Source: Rhodospirillales bacterium
GTDB lineage: Bacteria; Pseudomonadota; Alphaproteobacteria; Rhodospirillales; Casp-alpha2
DNA: 64,000 nucleotides
Assembly (NCBI GenBank): GCA_017640505.1
Contig: JAEPQO010000001.1
Coordinates: 1,318,625 to 1,382,624 of the forward strand
Direction of reading: 5' to 3'
Position numbers and translations under genes: made by a program. The notes beneath the pieces were generated by a model, which was not told the DNA's origin, made no database searches, and worked only from the letters and a program-made list of their open reading frames with translations. This document shows, piece by piece, positions 16,779 through 25,452 of the stretch (position 1 is its first letter; every line of letters starts with the position of its first letter).

Positions 16779-17648
16779 ATGCGCAATCCGCAAACCGTGA
16801 TCGAAGAGCGCAAGGCCCGGTATCGCCCGGAGACTGGCCCTGACGCCGTGATTGAGGTCGAGGATCTGGTGACCCACTACGGCGAACGCATGATTCTCAA
16901 GGGCGTCAGCATGGGCGTACTCGAGAACGAGATCATGGTCATCATGGGCGGATCGGGCTCGGGTAAGTCGACTCTGCTTCGCCATCTGATGGCGCTTGAG
17001 GATAAAACGTCGGGGACGATGCGTATCCTTGGTAAGGACATCGATCAGATCAGCCGTCAGGAATTTCTCGATGTCCGAAAGAAGTTGGGCGTCGCATTCC
17101 AGTCGGGCGCACTGTTCAGCTCCATGACGGTGGGCGAGAACATCATGCTGCCGCTCTACGAGCACACCGATCTCGATGCGCTCACCATGGAAATTATGGC
17201 GCGGATGAAGCTGGAAGTGGTCGAGCTGTCCGGCTTCGAAAATCTGATGCCTTCGGAATTGTCGGGTGGCATGATCAAACGTGCTGCTTTTGCACGGGCA
17301 ATCGTGATGGACCCGAAGGTGCTGTTCTGTGACGAGCCGTCGGCGGGTCTCGATCCTGTGGTGGCGTCGGCGCTCGACGACCTCATTCTCGATATGCGTG
17401 ATGCCATGGGCATGAGCATCGTCGTGGTGACGCATGAACTGGATAGCGCATTTAAGATCGCGGACCGCATCACGATTCTGGATCGGGGTGAAATCCTGAT
17501 GATCGGCACGGTCGAGGAAGTTCTGAACTCCGATTCGGATCGGGTGCGGGCCCTTTTGAACCGTATTCCCGAAGAAGACAATTTGGACCCGGACGAATAC
17601 CTGGCGCGCCTTGTTGGCGACAACAGCCCTGGCACGGCGCATTTGTAA
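16779..17648 (+). CDS. mlaF: MlaF family lipid transporter ATP-binding protein
   Basis: 289 aa ABC ATPase. Walker A GGSGSGKST is at residues 57-65, the signature LSGGM at about 165, Walker B VLFCDEPSAGLDP follows, and VVVTHEL is the H-loop. It powers lipid transfer by MlaE and is the docking partner of MlaB-type STAS proteins. The N-terminus is about 20 residues longer than in E. coli MlaF. Confidence 0.94.
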   Translation: MRNPQTVIEERKARYRPETGPDAVIEVEDLVTHYGERMILKGVSMGVLENEIMVIMGGSGSGKSTLLRHLMALEDKTSGTMRILGKDIDQISRQEFLDVRKKLGVAFQSGALFSSMTVGENIMLPLYEHTDLDALTMEIMARMKLEVVELSGFENLMPSELSGGMIKRAAFARAIVMDPKVLFCDEPSAGLDPVVASALDDLILDMRDAMGMSIVVVTHELDSAFKIADRITILDRGEILMIGTVEEVLNSDSDRVRALLNRIPEEDNLDPDEYLARLVGDNSPGTAHL

Positions 17649-17658
17649 GGACGGACAC

Positions 17659-18663
17659 GTGAGAACTAGCAAGATCAACTACTTCATTGTCGGGATGTTC
17701 GTGATCGTCATGATCGTCGGATTGGTGGTTTCGGTCGCCTTGCTCACGGGGCGAACCGGTGCGACGGACGGTTATCATGCCTATTACTCGAACGTGACCG
17801 GCGTGAAATTCGGAACCCAAGTCGTCTATGAAGGCTATCCCATCGGCCAAGTCATCGAGGTAACGCCCGAGGAACAGAATGGACGCATGCGGTTCCGCGT
17901 CGACTTCGACGTCATAGAAGGCTGGCGTATTCCGGACGACAGCATTGTTGCGATTGCCGCCCCGGGGCTGTTGGCGGCGGTGACGCTGGCGGTCGAGGCC
18001 GGACAAAGCACGGCGGCGCTGGAACCCGGCGCCGAGGTGCCGGCGCAGGAGCGCTCCGACATGTTTGCGGCCGTTGCCGATGTCGCTGGCGATTTTGGGG
18101 ATCTTTCGAATAATTATCTGAAACCGCTGCTGCGTAATGTCGACAGTACCGTCACGCAGATCAGCGAGTTCCTCGCGGTCGGCGGCGAAGGCCGGCTGAT
18201 TGCAGCAGACGCCCGCGACACCATGGCGATGGCACGTACGATCATGGCCGACCTGCAGGGACGTATTCCCACGATCGCCGGGCGCCTGGAATCAATCCTG
18301 ACGGACGTCAACGTCACCAGCCGCCGCCTGAACGAGATTCTGACGCCGGAGAACCAGCAGAAGATCCTTGGCATGATCGATAACCTGAATGCCGCTACGC
18401 AGAAGTTCGATACCGTCCTTATTACGATGAACTCGATCCTCAAGGATATCGACGATCTGGTGCTCGATTCGGAAGGCGATCTGGCCGTGACGATGAAGGA
18501 AAGCCGCTACATCGTGGAATCGATCGCGCGTAACATCGACGCTATCAACCAGAATATGGATGGCGCCGCGCGCAACCTTTACGAATTCAGCCGCCAGATC
18601 CGGCAGAACCCGGGTTTGCTGCTCGGCGGCACGTCACCTGAAGACAAGGGAGCGTCCCAATGA
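17659..18663 (+). CDS. mlaD: MlaD/MCE domain protein
   Basis: 334 aa from GTG 17659, behind AAGGA. One N-terminal membrane helix (about residues 7-29) is followed by a single MCE domain (about 40-115) and a long helical C-terminal part (about 150-320) rich in Asp/Asn/Met. MCE proteins form hexameric lipid-binding rings in the periplasm. The C-terminal extension is considerably longer than in E. coli MlaD (183 aa) and resembles that of other alphaproteobacterial MCE proteins. It overlaps the lipoprotein gene by 4 bp (ATGA). Confidence 0.92.
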   Translation: MRTSKINYFIVGMFVIVMIVGLVVSVALLTGRTGATDGYHAYYSNVTGVKFGTQVVYEGYPIGQVIEVTPEEQNGRMRFRVDFDVIEGWRIPDDSIVAIAAPGLLAAVTLAVEAGQSTAALEPGAEVPAQERSDMFAAVADVAGDFGDLSNNYLKPLLRNVDSTVTQISEFLAVGGEGRLIAADARDTMAMARTIMADLQGRIPTIAGRLESILTDVNVTSRRLNEILTPENQQKILGMIDNLNAATQKFDTVLITMNSILKDIDDLVLDSEGDLAVTMKESRYIVESIARNIDAINQNMDGAARNLYEFSRQIRQNPGLLLGGTSPEDKGASQ

Positions 18664-19289
18664 TGACGCGAATTAAAAAGTCTGCCCGCAAATCGGTTCC
18701 GTTCGCGGGAGGATTGCTCGCTCTAACCCTGCTGTTAACGGCGTGCGCTTCGCAACCACCGGTGCCGAGCGATAAGTACTACCGGCTGCAAGCGGTTTTT
18801 GCGGCTGAAGCTCTGACTTCGGCGAAGTTCGTCGGCAATTTCGAGGTTGAACGGTTTACGGCCGACGGTCTGACAGCGGGTCGTCCCATCGTGTATGTCG
18901 AATCCGATGATCCCAACCAGCTTCAGGAATACCACTATCACTTCTGGACGCAGCCTCCCACGGTGATGCTGCGCGATGAACTGGTGACGTATTTGCGTGC
19001 GTCGAAGATCGCCGGCAGCGTGGTCACGCCGGAAATGCGGCTGGAACCCCAATATGTTATGACCGGGCGGATCCGGAAGCTAGAACAGGTGCTTGGTTCG
19101 CCGAACAGGACGCGTCTCGAGCTTGAAATCGCGCTCCGCCAAACCGACGGTGGTCAGCTCTTGTTCCTGAAGTCCTATACGCATGAAACCACGCAGAATT
19201 CGCCGGGTGTCGCGGCGGCGGTCGACGCGCTCAACGAGGCGCTGAACATCGTATATTCCGACTTGCTGGCCGATCTCCGCGCGCTATGA
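18660..19289 (+). CDS. ABC-type transport auxiliary lipoprotein (PqiC/LetC-like)
   Basis: 209 aa. A lipoprotein signal peptide ends in the lipobox L-T-A-C at residues 26-29. The mature part begins with SDKYYRLQ, the usual entry of the ABC-type transport auxiliary component family (related to PqiC), and it probably links the MCE system to the outer membrane. Start and stop overlap both neighbours by 4 bp, which suggests translational coupling within the mla operon. Confidence 0.88.
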   Translation: MMTRIKKSARKSVPFAGGLLALTLLLTACASQPPVPSDKYYRLQAVFAAEALTSAKFVGNFEVERFTADGLTAGRPIVYVESDDPNQLQEYHYHFWTQPPTVMLRDELVTYLRASKIAGSVVTPEMRLEPQYVMTGRIRKLEQVLGSPNRTRLELEIALRQTDGGQLLFLKSYTHETTQNSPGVAAAVDALNEALNIVYSDLLADLRAL

Positions 19290-20611
19290 GCGCAAAGCGC
19301 CGGCGCAAGGCGTCTGGCCGGAGCAAGCCGGGACCGAAACGGCCAGCAGAGACAGTCGTGATCTCCAGGATCGCCCAGCAGGGGGACGGTGAAGCTGCGC
19401 TTGCTGACGGCACGCGTGTGTTCGTGCCCCTGACGCTGCCCGGTGACGAGGTGCGCGTTCAGCCCGGCGCGAAACGGGGCGACGGTCTCGCCGGGACCGT
19501 TCTGGAGTGGATCCACCGGAAAGATCGCCGCGAACCCGTATGTGATGTTTACGGTGCCTGTGGTGGGTGCCAGTTGCAGCACCTGTTGACGGAAGATTAT
19601 GTGACCTGGAAAACGGGTGCCGTCACCACGGCGCTGTCGCGGCACGGTCTCTCCGTTGATCTCGCGCCCATGCAGCAGGTGCCGTTAAACGCCCGCCGCC
19701 GTGCAACGTTGGCGTTTGTGATGACGGCGGCAGGGCCAATGCTCGGTTTCAAGGAAGCGTATTCCGACCGGATTGTCGGTATGGACAGCTGTCCGCTGCT
19801 GGCGCCGCCGCTTGCAGCCCTGTGGGTGCCACTGCGTGAATTCTGCGGGAGGATTTTCCAATCGCCGTTCCGCGCCGATCTCCGCGTGACCACGACCGGT
19901 GCGGGATCTGTCGATATCGTTATCGAGGCAGATGCGGAACTCGATCTTGCCCGGCGAGAGGCGATCGCCGCATTTGCGGAAGCGCGGGATGTTGCCCGGG
20001 TAAGCTGGCAACGGCCGGGTGAGCCGCCGGAACCGGTCGTGCAGCGCAAGCCGGTATTGCTCAACATCGGGAAGGCGGAAATTGAACTGCCAATGGGCGG
20101 GTTCGTGCAGCCGTCAACGGAGGGAGAAACGATCCTGCAGGCGTTGGTATCGCAGGGTGTTGGCGACGCGCGCCGGGTTGCTGACCTCTACTGCGGGATT
20201 GGTACATTTGCGTTCGTTCTGTCAAGTGATCGAAGGCACGTGCTTGCCGTCGACGACAACGCGGCCCAGATCGCCGCGCTCGACCGCGCCGCCGGCCGCG
20301 CTGGTCTGGGCGGTTATATTGACACGGCAGTCAGGGACCTACGTGCGTCGCCACTGGAACCCAAGGCCTTTGCCGACATGGACGCGGTGATTTTCGATCC
20401 GCCGCGTGCTGGCGCCAAGGCGCAGGCGGAAATGCTAGCGGACAGCACCGTGCCGCGGATCGTCGCCGTCTCGTGCAATCCGGCGACACTGGCACGCGAT
20501 CTGCGCATACTGACCGACGGTGGATACCGGATCGAATGCCTCACGCCTGTCGACCAGTTTCCCATGAGCTACCATGTCGAAGCAGTGGCAGTTCTCTCCC
20601 GTCCGGGATGA
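19286..20611 (+). CDS. Class I RNA (uracil-5-) methyltransferase, RlmD/TrmA-type
   Basis: 441 aa. A basic N-terminus and TRAM domain (about 20-75) precede an iron-sulfur motif C86-x5-C92-x2-C95 (CDVYGACGGC); a fourth Cys is expected near MDSCPLL. The SAM domain shows DLYCGIGTFAF, and the catalytic end shows FDPPRAGA and SCNPATLARDL. This class methylates C5 of uridine in rRNA or tRNA. Whether the target is 23S U1939/U747-type or another site cannot be read. It overlaps the lipoprotein gene by 4 bp. Confidence 0.93.
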   Translation: MSAKRRRKASGRSKPGPKRPAETVVISRIAQQGDGEAALADGTRVFVPLTLPGDEVRVQPGAKRGDGLAGTVLEWIHRKDRREPVCDVYGACGGCQLQHLLTEDYVTWKTGAVTTALSRHGLSVDLAPMQQVPLNARRRATLAFVMTAAGPMLGFKEAYSDRIVGMDSCPLLAPPLAALWVPLREFCGRIFQSPFRADLRVTTTGAGSVDIVIEADAELDLARREAIAAFAEARDVARVSWQRPGEPPEPVVQRKPVLLNIGKAEIELPMGGFVQPSTEGETILQALVSQGVGDARRVADLYCGIGTFAFVLSSDRRHVLAVDDNAAQIAALDRAAGRAGLGGYIDTAVRDLRASPLEPKAFADMDAVIFDPPRAGAKAQAEMLADSTVPRIVAVSCNPATLARDLRILTDGGYRIECLTPVDQFPMSYHVEAVAVLSRPG

Positions 20612-20642
20612 CCTCGGCCTACTTCGATGTTAGCCTTCCGGG

Positions 20643-21467
20643 ATGAGTTCAACCGGTAGTACTGACACAACGATCTGGATCGGCAGGTGCGCGGTTGCCG
20701 ACGGCGACGTGCGGCTCGAAACGCCGGGTGGTATGGAAAAGCCGCTGATCCAGGATGCACGGCTCCGCGCCGGCGACAAGGTCGCGACGGGAGAGGCCGC
20801 GACCGCGGCATTGAGCTTTTCCGATGGCACTCGCCTTGTTCTAAGTGCACATAGCGTGCTGTCGATCGATCAGTACTTTTATGAGGATGACCAGGAAGAC
20901 GACTCGGCCGTCTTCACCTTTGAAGCGGGCACATGCGTGATAGAGGCGGGTGATCTTTCGATCAACGCCGACGCCTTCATTGTTTTCGCGGGCGCCGCGA
21001 CACTGGGGCTCCGCTGTGCACGGGCAGCATTGCGCGTCGATCCGCTCGGCTATGATCTAGTGACATTGATGCCCGCCGCCTCGGGACCGCTCGGCGAGAT
21101 CCTGGTGCATAACAAGATCGGAATGCAGATGCTGGACAGCCCGTGGCAGTCGCTGCGGCTGGGCGCGGAGGATACCGACATCCCGGCGCCGCTGACGCTG
21201 CCTTCGAACGTGGTCGGCGAGACGTACGGTGGACCTGGCGTGTGGTCGTTGCTGCAGTCACCGCTGGAGGGTGGAGACGATCTTGTCGAACAGTTCCAGC
21301 CGTTTCGCGCTTTGCAGGACAGATTTCTGGAGCGCCAGTTTGTCCGCAGCAACGTGTTTCCGGGTGGTGGCGCGGCGAAAACCGGGGATGGCGACGCGAT
21401 GCTGGAAGACGCCTTCGAGGGGACGCGATTTCGGCTTGAAAATCCGGAACCCGAGACGTCGACTTAG
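20643..21467 (+). CDS. FecR domain-containing protein
   Basis: 274 aa. A FecR-like beta domain spans about residues 10-150 (GDVRLETPGG, then LRAGDKVATGEAATAALSFSDGTRLVLS). There is no N-terminal helix-turn-helix, no obvious membrane segment or signal peptide, and no adjacent ECF sigma factor or TonB receptor, unlike classical FecR anti-sigma regulators. The C-terminal ~120 residues are not recognised. The role is unknown. It converges on gapR with a 3-bp gap. Confidence 0.75.
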   Translation: MSSTGSTDTTIWIGRCAVADGDVRLETPGGMEKPLIQDARLRAGDKVATGEAATAALSFSDGTRLVLSAHSVLSIDQYFYEDDQEDDSAVFTFEAGTCVIEAGDLSINADAFIVFAGAATLGLRCARAALRVDPLGYDLVTLMPAASGPLGEILVHNKIGMQMLDSPWQSLRLGAEDTDIPAPLTLPSNVVGETYGGPGVWSLLQSPLEGGDDLVEQFQPFRALQDRFLERQFVRSNVFPGGGAAKTGDGDAMLEDAFEGTRFRLENPEPETST

Positions 21468-21470
21468 GTT

Positions 21471-21716
21471 TCAGCCCATTTCGAGTGCGCGCTTGTAGAC
21501 GTCGAGCAGTTCTTCCATTTCAGAGCGGTCGGAAGCGTCCATTTTGCGGAGCCGGATAATCTGCCGCAGGACCTTGATGTCGAATCCTGTTCCCTTTGCT
21601 TCGGAGTAAATTTCCCGAATATCGCCGGCCAAGGCCGCCTTTTCTTCTTCAAGACGCTCGATACGATCCACGAAAGATTTCAACCGCTCGCTCGCGACGC
21701 CACCGACATCGGCCAT
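21471..21716 (-). CDS. gapR: GapR nucleoid-associated protein (DUF2312)
   Basis: 81 aa from ATG 21716, behind GGAGA; an upstream in-frame GTG at 21731 is less likely. The sequence (SERLKSFVDRIERLEEEKAAL, then DIREIYSEAKGTGFDIKVLRQIIRLRKMD) is the DUF2312/GapR pattern: a long coiled coil followed by a basic DNA-clamping helix pair. In Caulobacter GapR binds overtwisted AT-rich DNA ahead of replication and transcription. It is typical of alphaproteobacteria and supports the taxonomic reading. Confidence 0.95.
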   Translation of the reverse strand: MADVGGVASERLKSFVDRIERLEEEKAALAGDIREIYSEAKGTGFDIKVLRQIIRLRKMDASDRSEMEELLDVYKRALEMG

Positions 21717-21810
21717 AACAGAAGTCTCCACTACAAAATTGACATTCTCGGCGGCAAGTTAACGGCGCAATTTCAGCTCGGCAAGGCGTTCAGGCTGGGG
21801 ATAACGGGGA

Positions 21811-22998
21811 TTATTCGGCGGGCACCGTTTCCGGCCGTTGCGACGGTATCAGGATAAAGGTGGTGACCAGGACAATGGCCGCTGCGGCCGCCATGACCAT
21901 GAATAGCGAATTGAAATTGCCGGTCGCCTCGTGCAGGCGCCCGGTCATCTGCACGGCGACGGCGCCGACGCCCAGTACGAGCACGGATTTTACCGCATAG
22001 ACGCGTGACCGATACTCGGTGGAGATGAAATGCGCCACAATCCAGTCATTGACCGGGATAATACCGAACGTCACCAGCATCAGCGGCAGGGTGATGGCAA
22101 GGGACGACCATCCGGCTGCGGTAATCGCCAAGGAGCAGGCTACGAGCTGAACAGCGACCAGGAAGATATAGATCCGTTTTGTCTGGTAACGGTCTAGCAA
22201 TTCTCCAACGACCAACTGCGCAAAGGCGGCGCACCCGAATACGAGCGCCGTCACGAGGCCGATTTCGGACGTTTCCGGTAGCATGGCCGACAGGCGCTCA
22301 TCCATGATCTTCGGCAAGGAAATGGTGGTCGCCTGAAAGATCAAGCCGCCGACCAAGGGGGCGATAATCAGGAACAGGAATACGCGCCGCTGGATCGACA
22401 CAGGCACCTTGGGTGGCGCCTTTTTCTGTTTGCCGCCACTATCAGCTTCCACGCCGTTGAGTAGATGCAGACCGTAAAGCACGCCGATGCCGACAGAGAA
22501 AACACCCGGCAGAATAAATGCCATGCGCCAACCATAGAATTCAGCAATGGCTCCGGTGGTGAGTGCAGCGAGTGCGACGCCCATATTGCCCCAGACGCCG
22601 TTAATGGCGAGCGCGCGGCCGACACGTTTCGCGTCCTCGACAACAAGTGCCAGCCCGATCGGGTGGTAGATTGCGCCGAAGATCCCGACCAGAGCGAGGC
22701 CGATTTCGATCTGCAGGGGATCAGAGGCAAAGCCCGTCAGGATCGATGCGCCACCGATCCCGATAAAGAACACGAACATCATGCCGGTGCGTGACCACTT
22801 GTCGCCGAGCCAGCCTGCCGGCAACGAGGCGCCGCCGAAAAAGAAGAAACTCCACGTCGTCAGCAGCAGCAAACGCCCGTAGGAGTCGGCGAACTCGCTC
22901 TCCATCGTCAGCACCGCTGTAGTGAAGATCAGCATAAAAAAGTGGTCGAGCAGGTGCCCGATATTGAGAAACAGGAAGTTACGTTTGGCCGTAGACAT
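21811..22998 (-). CDS. Major facilitator superfamily transporter
   Basis: 395 aa with 12 predicted helices and the MFS loop 2-3 motif degenerate as GWLGDKWSRTGMM. A soluble loop between helices 6 and 7 (GVEADSGGKQKKAPPKVP) marks the two halves. The start NFLFLNIGHLLDHFFMLIFTT is typical of a subgroup seen in marine alphaproteobacteria. The substrate is not apparent, and neither neighbour suggests one. Confidence 0.85.
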   Translation of the reverse strand: MSTAKRNFLFLNIGHLLDHFFMLIFTTAVLTMESEFADSYGRLLLLTTWSFFFFGGASLPAGWLGDKWSRTGMMFVFFIGIGGASILTGFASDPLQIEIGLALVGIFGAIYHPIGLALVVEDAKRVGRALAINGVWGNMGVALAALTTGAIAEFYGWRMAFILPGVFSVGIGVLYGLHLLNGVEADSGGKQKKAPPKVPVSIQRRVFLFLIIAPLVGGLIFQATTISLPKIMDERLSAMLPETSEIGLVTALVFGCAAFAQLVVGELLDRYQTKRIYIFLVAVQLVACSLAITAAGWSSLAITLPLMLVTFGIIPVNDWIVAHFISTEYRSRVYAVKSVLVLGVGAVAVQMTGRLHEATGNFNSLFMVMAAAAAIVLVTTFILIPSQRPETVPAE

Positions 22999-23127
22999 GA
23001 CAACAGACTACCAGAGACAGCGGCGGCTGTATCACGACGTCATGACAACAAATGTCGCTAAACGGACAAGCCTTGAGGGTTGCCGGCAAAGACTCCCGTT
23101 CATGAAGAACGGTATGGCGCTAACGGA

Positions 23128-23292
23128 TCAGCCGATCGCTTTTTCAGCCGCACGAGCGTTTGCATACGCGCGTTCTGCGTATCGTAGCATCCGGTAGTCC
23201 AAGGTATTGTCGGTATCGACCGCGAGCGCAAACAGGCGTTCCGCCCAATGCATCTGCTCGCGTGCGTAACCGTTCCAAACGATCTTAACCAC
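23128..23292 (-). CDS. Small unknown protein, 54 aa
   Basis: Starts at GTG 23292, behind GGGAGACG at proper spacing, giving a protein beginning VKIVWNGYAREQMHWAERLFALA and rich in Ala, Arg and aromatic residues, probably two amphipathic helices. No family recognised. It has a plausible promoter (TATAGT on the minus strand at 23343-23348) and a CRP-like palindrome upstream, which supports expression. It stands alone between the MFS gene and ybdK. Confidence 0.55.
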   Translation of the reverse strand: MVKIVWNGYAREQMHWAERLFALAVDTDNTLDYRMLRYAERAYANARAAEKAIG

Positions 23293-23342
23293 GTTACGTC
23301 TCCCTTTCTGGAACTGCGTGGACCGTATCAAACGATTGTTAC

Positions 23343-23387
23343 ACTATATATATGTTTGGATAGATTTTTAGTGTGATCGGGATCACC
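23343..23387 (-). promoter_or_regulatory. CRP-like site and promoter of the 54-aa gene
   Basis: TGTGA-tcggga-TCACC at 23372-23387 contains the perfect palindrome GTGATC-gg-GATCAC. A leftward -10 hexamer TATAGT lies at 23343-23348. The palindrome centre is about 34 bp from the centre of the -10 box, close to class II CRP activation geometry. It lies just outside the stop codon of ybdK (23404). Inferred from pattern only. Confidence 0.5.
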
Positions 23388-23403
23388 TTTGGACCTAGTT
23401 TGG

Positions 23404-24546
23404 TTAAATCTCCGAAAAATCGCGGGTTTCTGCGGCTAATGCGTCGACAACGGAAATCAGCGCCGCCTCCTTTTCGAGGCCATTTTCAATCTGTTCATCG
23501 TAATGGCGGACCTGCCGGTGGGCACTCGTGCCCCGTTTGGCGATCTTCCGGAGGTCGAGAATTTCCTTCGTGCACCCCATTGCTTCGGCGTCTTCGTTAA
23601 CCAAGTCGATCAACTCTTCGACGAGATCGGCGTAGGGCACGATTTCACCGCGACCGAAGTCGACGAGACCTTCATCCAGGCCGTAACGCTGCGCGCGCCA
23701 ACGGTTTTCGGAAATCAGCATCACGGCATATTGCCGCCACCGCTGGTTTTTTGTTTTGAGCCGCCAAAGCATGCGGATGATGCAGCAGTACAGCGCGGCG
23801 ACCGCCGCCGCGTCGTGGATGTACGTGCAGACGTCGCAAATCCGCATCTCGAGTGTCGGAAACCGCGCGCTTGGCCGGATATCCCACCACAGTTTGGTCG
23901 CATCCTCGATGATACCGGCGTTTACGAGCGCGGAGACGTGGCGTTCGTATTCAGCGTAACTGTCAAAGGCGTTCGGCAGGCCGGTACGAGGCATCTCGTC
24001 CCAGACGCTTAACCGGTACGATTTGAGGCCGGTATTCTCGCCCTGCCAGAACGGAGACGACGTCGTCAGCGCCAGCAGATGCGGAAGGAAGTAGCGCACC
24101 TGGTTCATCAAATCGAGCCGCAACTCGTCGTCCTCGATCCCCACATGCACATGCATGCCGCATATCAGCAGACGGCGCACGACGGCCTGCAGATCGTTGG
24201 CAATGGTCGTGTAGCGCTCCATATCCGTGAAGCCCTGTTCCGACCAATGCGAAAAGGGGTGCGTCGACGCCGCGATCACCTTCAAGTCGAACTCCGCAGC
24301 GATATCGACGATCGTCTCGCGCAGTTCGGCAAGCATACCCGTTGCCTCGGGAATGGAGCGCGCGACGGCGGTGTTCACCTCGATCTGGGATTTCAGGAAT
24401 TCGTGGGCAACCTGGTTACCGAGCTTGGCGACGCACTTTTCGAACATTTCCTTCGGCGGGTCGGCGGCCAGTTCGCGGGTTTCGGCATCGATAAGCAGAT
24501 ACTCCTCCTCGATGCCGACGGTCAGCGAGGGTGCGCCACCAACCAT
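23404..24546 (-). CDS. YbdK-type carboxylate-amine ligase (GCS2 family)
   Basis: 380 aa. The glutamate-cysteine ligase 2 fold is evident from LTVGIEEEYLLID, the middle segment CGMHVHVGIEDDELRLDLMN and PTLEMRICDVCTYIHDAAAVAAL. The E. coli member has weak gamma-glutamylcysteine ligase activity; most family members have no known substrate. It is 1 bp downstream of the N-formylglutamate amidohydrolase-like gene on the same strand, forming a two-gene unit. Confidence 0.9.
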   Translation of the reverse strand: MVGGAPSLTVGIEEEYLLIDAETRELAADPPKEMFEKCVAKLGNQVAHEFLKSQIEVNTAVARSIPEATGMLAELRETIVDIAAEFDLKVIAASTHPFSHWSEQGFTDMERYTTIANDLQAVVRRLLICGMHVHVGIEDDELRLDLMNQVRYFLPHLLALTTSSPFWQGENTGLKSYRLSVWDEMPRTGLPNAFDSYAEYERHVSALVNAGIIEDATKLWWDIRPSARFPTLEMRICDVCTYIHDAAAVAALYCCIIRMLWRLKTKNQRWRQYAVMLISENRWRAQRYGLDEGLVDFGRGEIVPYADLVEELIDLVNEDAEAMGCTKEILDLRKIAKRGTSAHRQVRHYDEQIENGLEKEAALISVVDALAAETRDFSEI

Positions 24547-24547
24547 C

Positions 24548-25348
24548 TCAGAACCGTTCGACCCTGTGCAGCCCGGGGATATCGAATATCGGCAGGACGG
24601 ACTCGGACAGGATATCGACCCATCTGAGAACGCCGCTCTTGTCCTTGACCTGATCCTGGTTGATTTCGATCGCGCAATTGGCGATGCCGGCAGCGGCGCC
24701 GTGCATGTCGATGGTGTAGGCCAGATCGTGCCCGGAATAGGGTTCGTTATCGCCTACGTTCAGCTCGAAACGGTCCAGATGCTCCATCAGTGGAACGGCG
24801 ATACGTGGATCGCGGTTCCACAGCACACCGACGTCCCAGGGACGAGGTTTGCCGCCAAATCGGGGACTGAAACTGTGAATGGATAGAATTGCCGGTGCCG
24901 GTCCACGGTCCCAAAGCCGGGCCAACGCACGGTTAACCGCATCATGATAGGGCTCGAACACCTCGCGGACGCGCTGGCGCCGCGCCTCCGGTGTCAGTTC
25001 TTGGTTGGCGGGAATTTTGAACCCGTCGTTTTCCGGCATGATGCTGTCGGGATGGCCGGGCGGCCTGTTGACGTCGATCACAAGCCGGGAATATCCGGCA
25101 AGAACAGCCTGCGCATCCAGCCGTTCGGCCAAGCCGCGGGTGACCGCGGCAGCACCGATGTCGTAGGAAATATGCCGCTCGAAAGCGTCATCGGGCAAGC
25201 CGAGACGGCCGAGTTGTGCCGGAACGGCGTTACTTGCGTGGTCGCAGACCAGCAGCATATGTGCGCCGCCCTCGCGATTAATGACCTCGAAAGGGGGCGG
25301 GTCTTCGGGGCCCAGAAGTTCGGGGCCATCGTTCGGTAGCGTTGACAT
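24548..25348 (-). CDS. N-formylglutamate amidohydrolase family protein
   Basis: 266 aa from ATG 25348 (MSTLPNDGPELL). Family landmarks are LLVCDHASNAVP, the metal-binding region FERHISYDIGA, NRPPGHPDSI and SIHSFSPRF. The family hydrolyses N-formyl-glutamate or related amides; no other histidine-degradation gene is near, so another amide is possible. It precedes ybdK by 1 bp, suggesting linked substrates. A longer frame beginning at 25483 overlaps DUF1289 and is not preferred. Confidence 0.88.
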   Translation of the reverse strand: MSTLPNDGPELLGPEDPPPFEVINREGGAHMLLVCDHASNAVPAQLGRLGLPDDAFERHISYDIGAAAVTRGLAERLDAQAVLAGYSRLVIDVNRPPGHPDSIMPENDGFKIPANQELTPEARRQRVREVFEPYHDAVNRALARLWDRGPAPAILSIHSFSPRFGGKPRPWDVGVLWNRDPRIAVPLMEHLDRFELNVGDNEPYSGHDLAYTIDMHGAAAGIANCAIEINQDQVKDKSGVLRWVDILSESVLPIFDIPGLHRVERF

Positions 25349-25452
25349 GGGTAAACTATAACGTGCCCCGCCCGCCCGGGCGATACGGAAAAGCCGTCCT
25401 TGCATTCGTGCCTGATGCAGCTTAATTCCGGGCACAGAGAGGAGATATCCGC

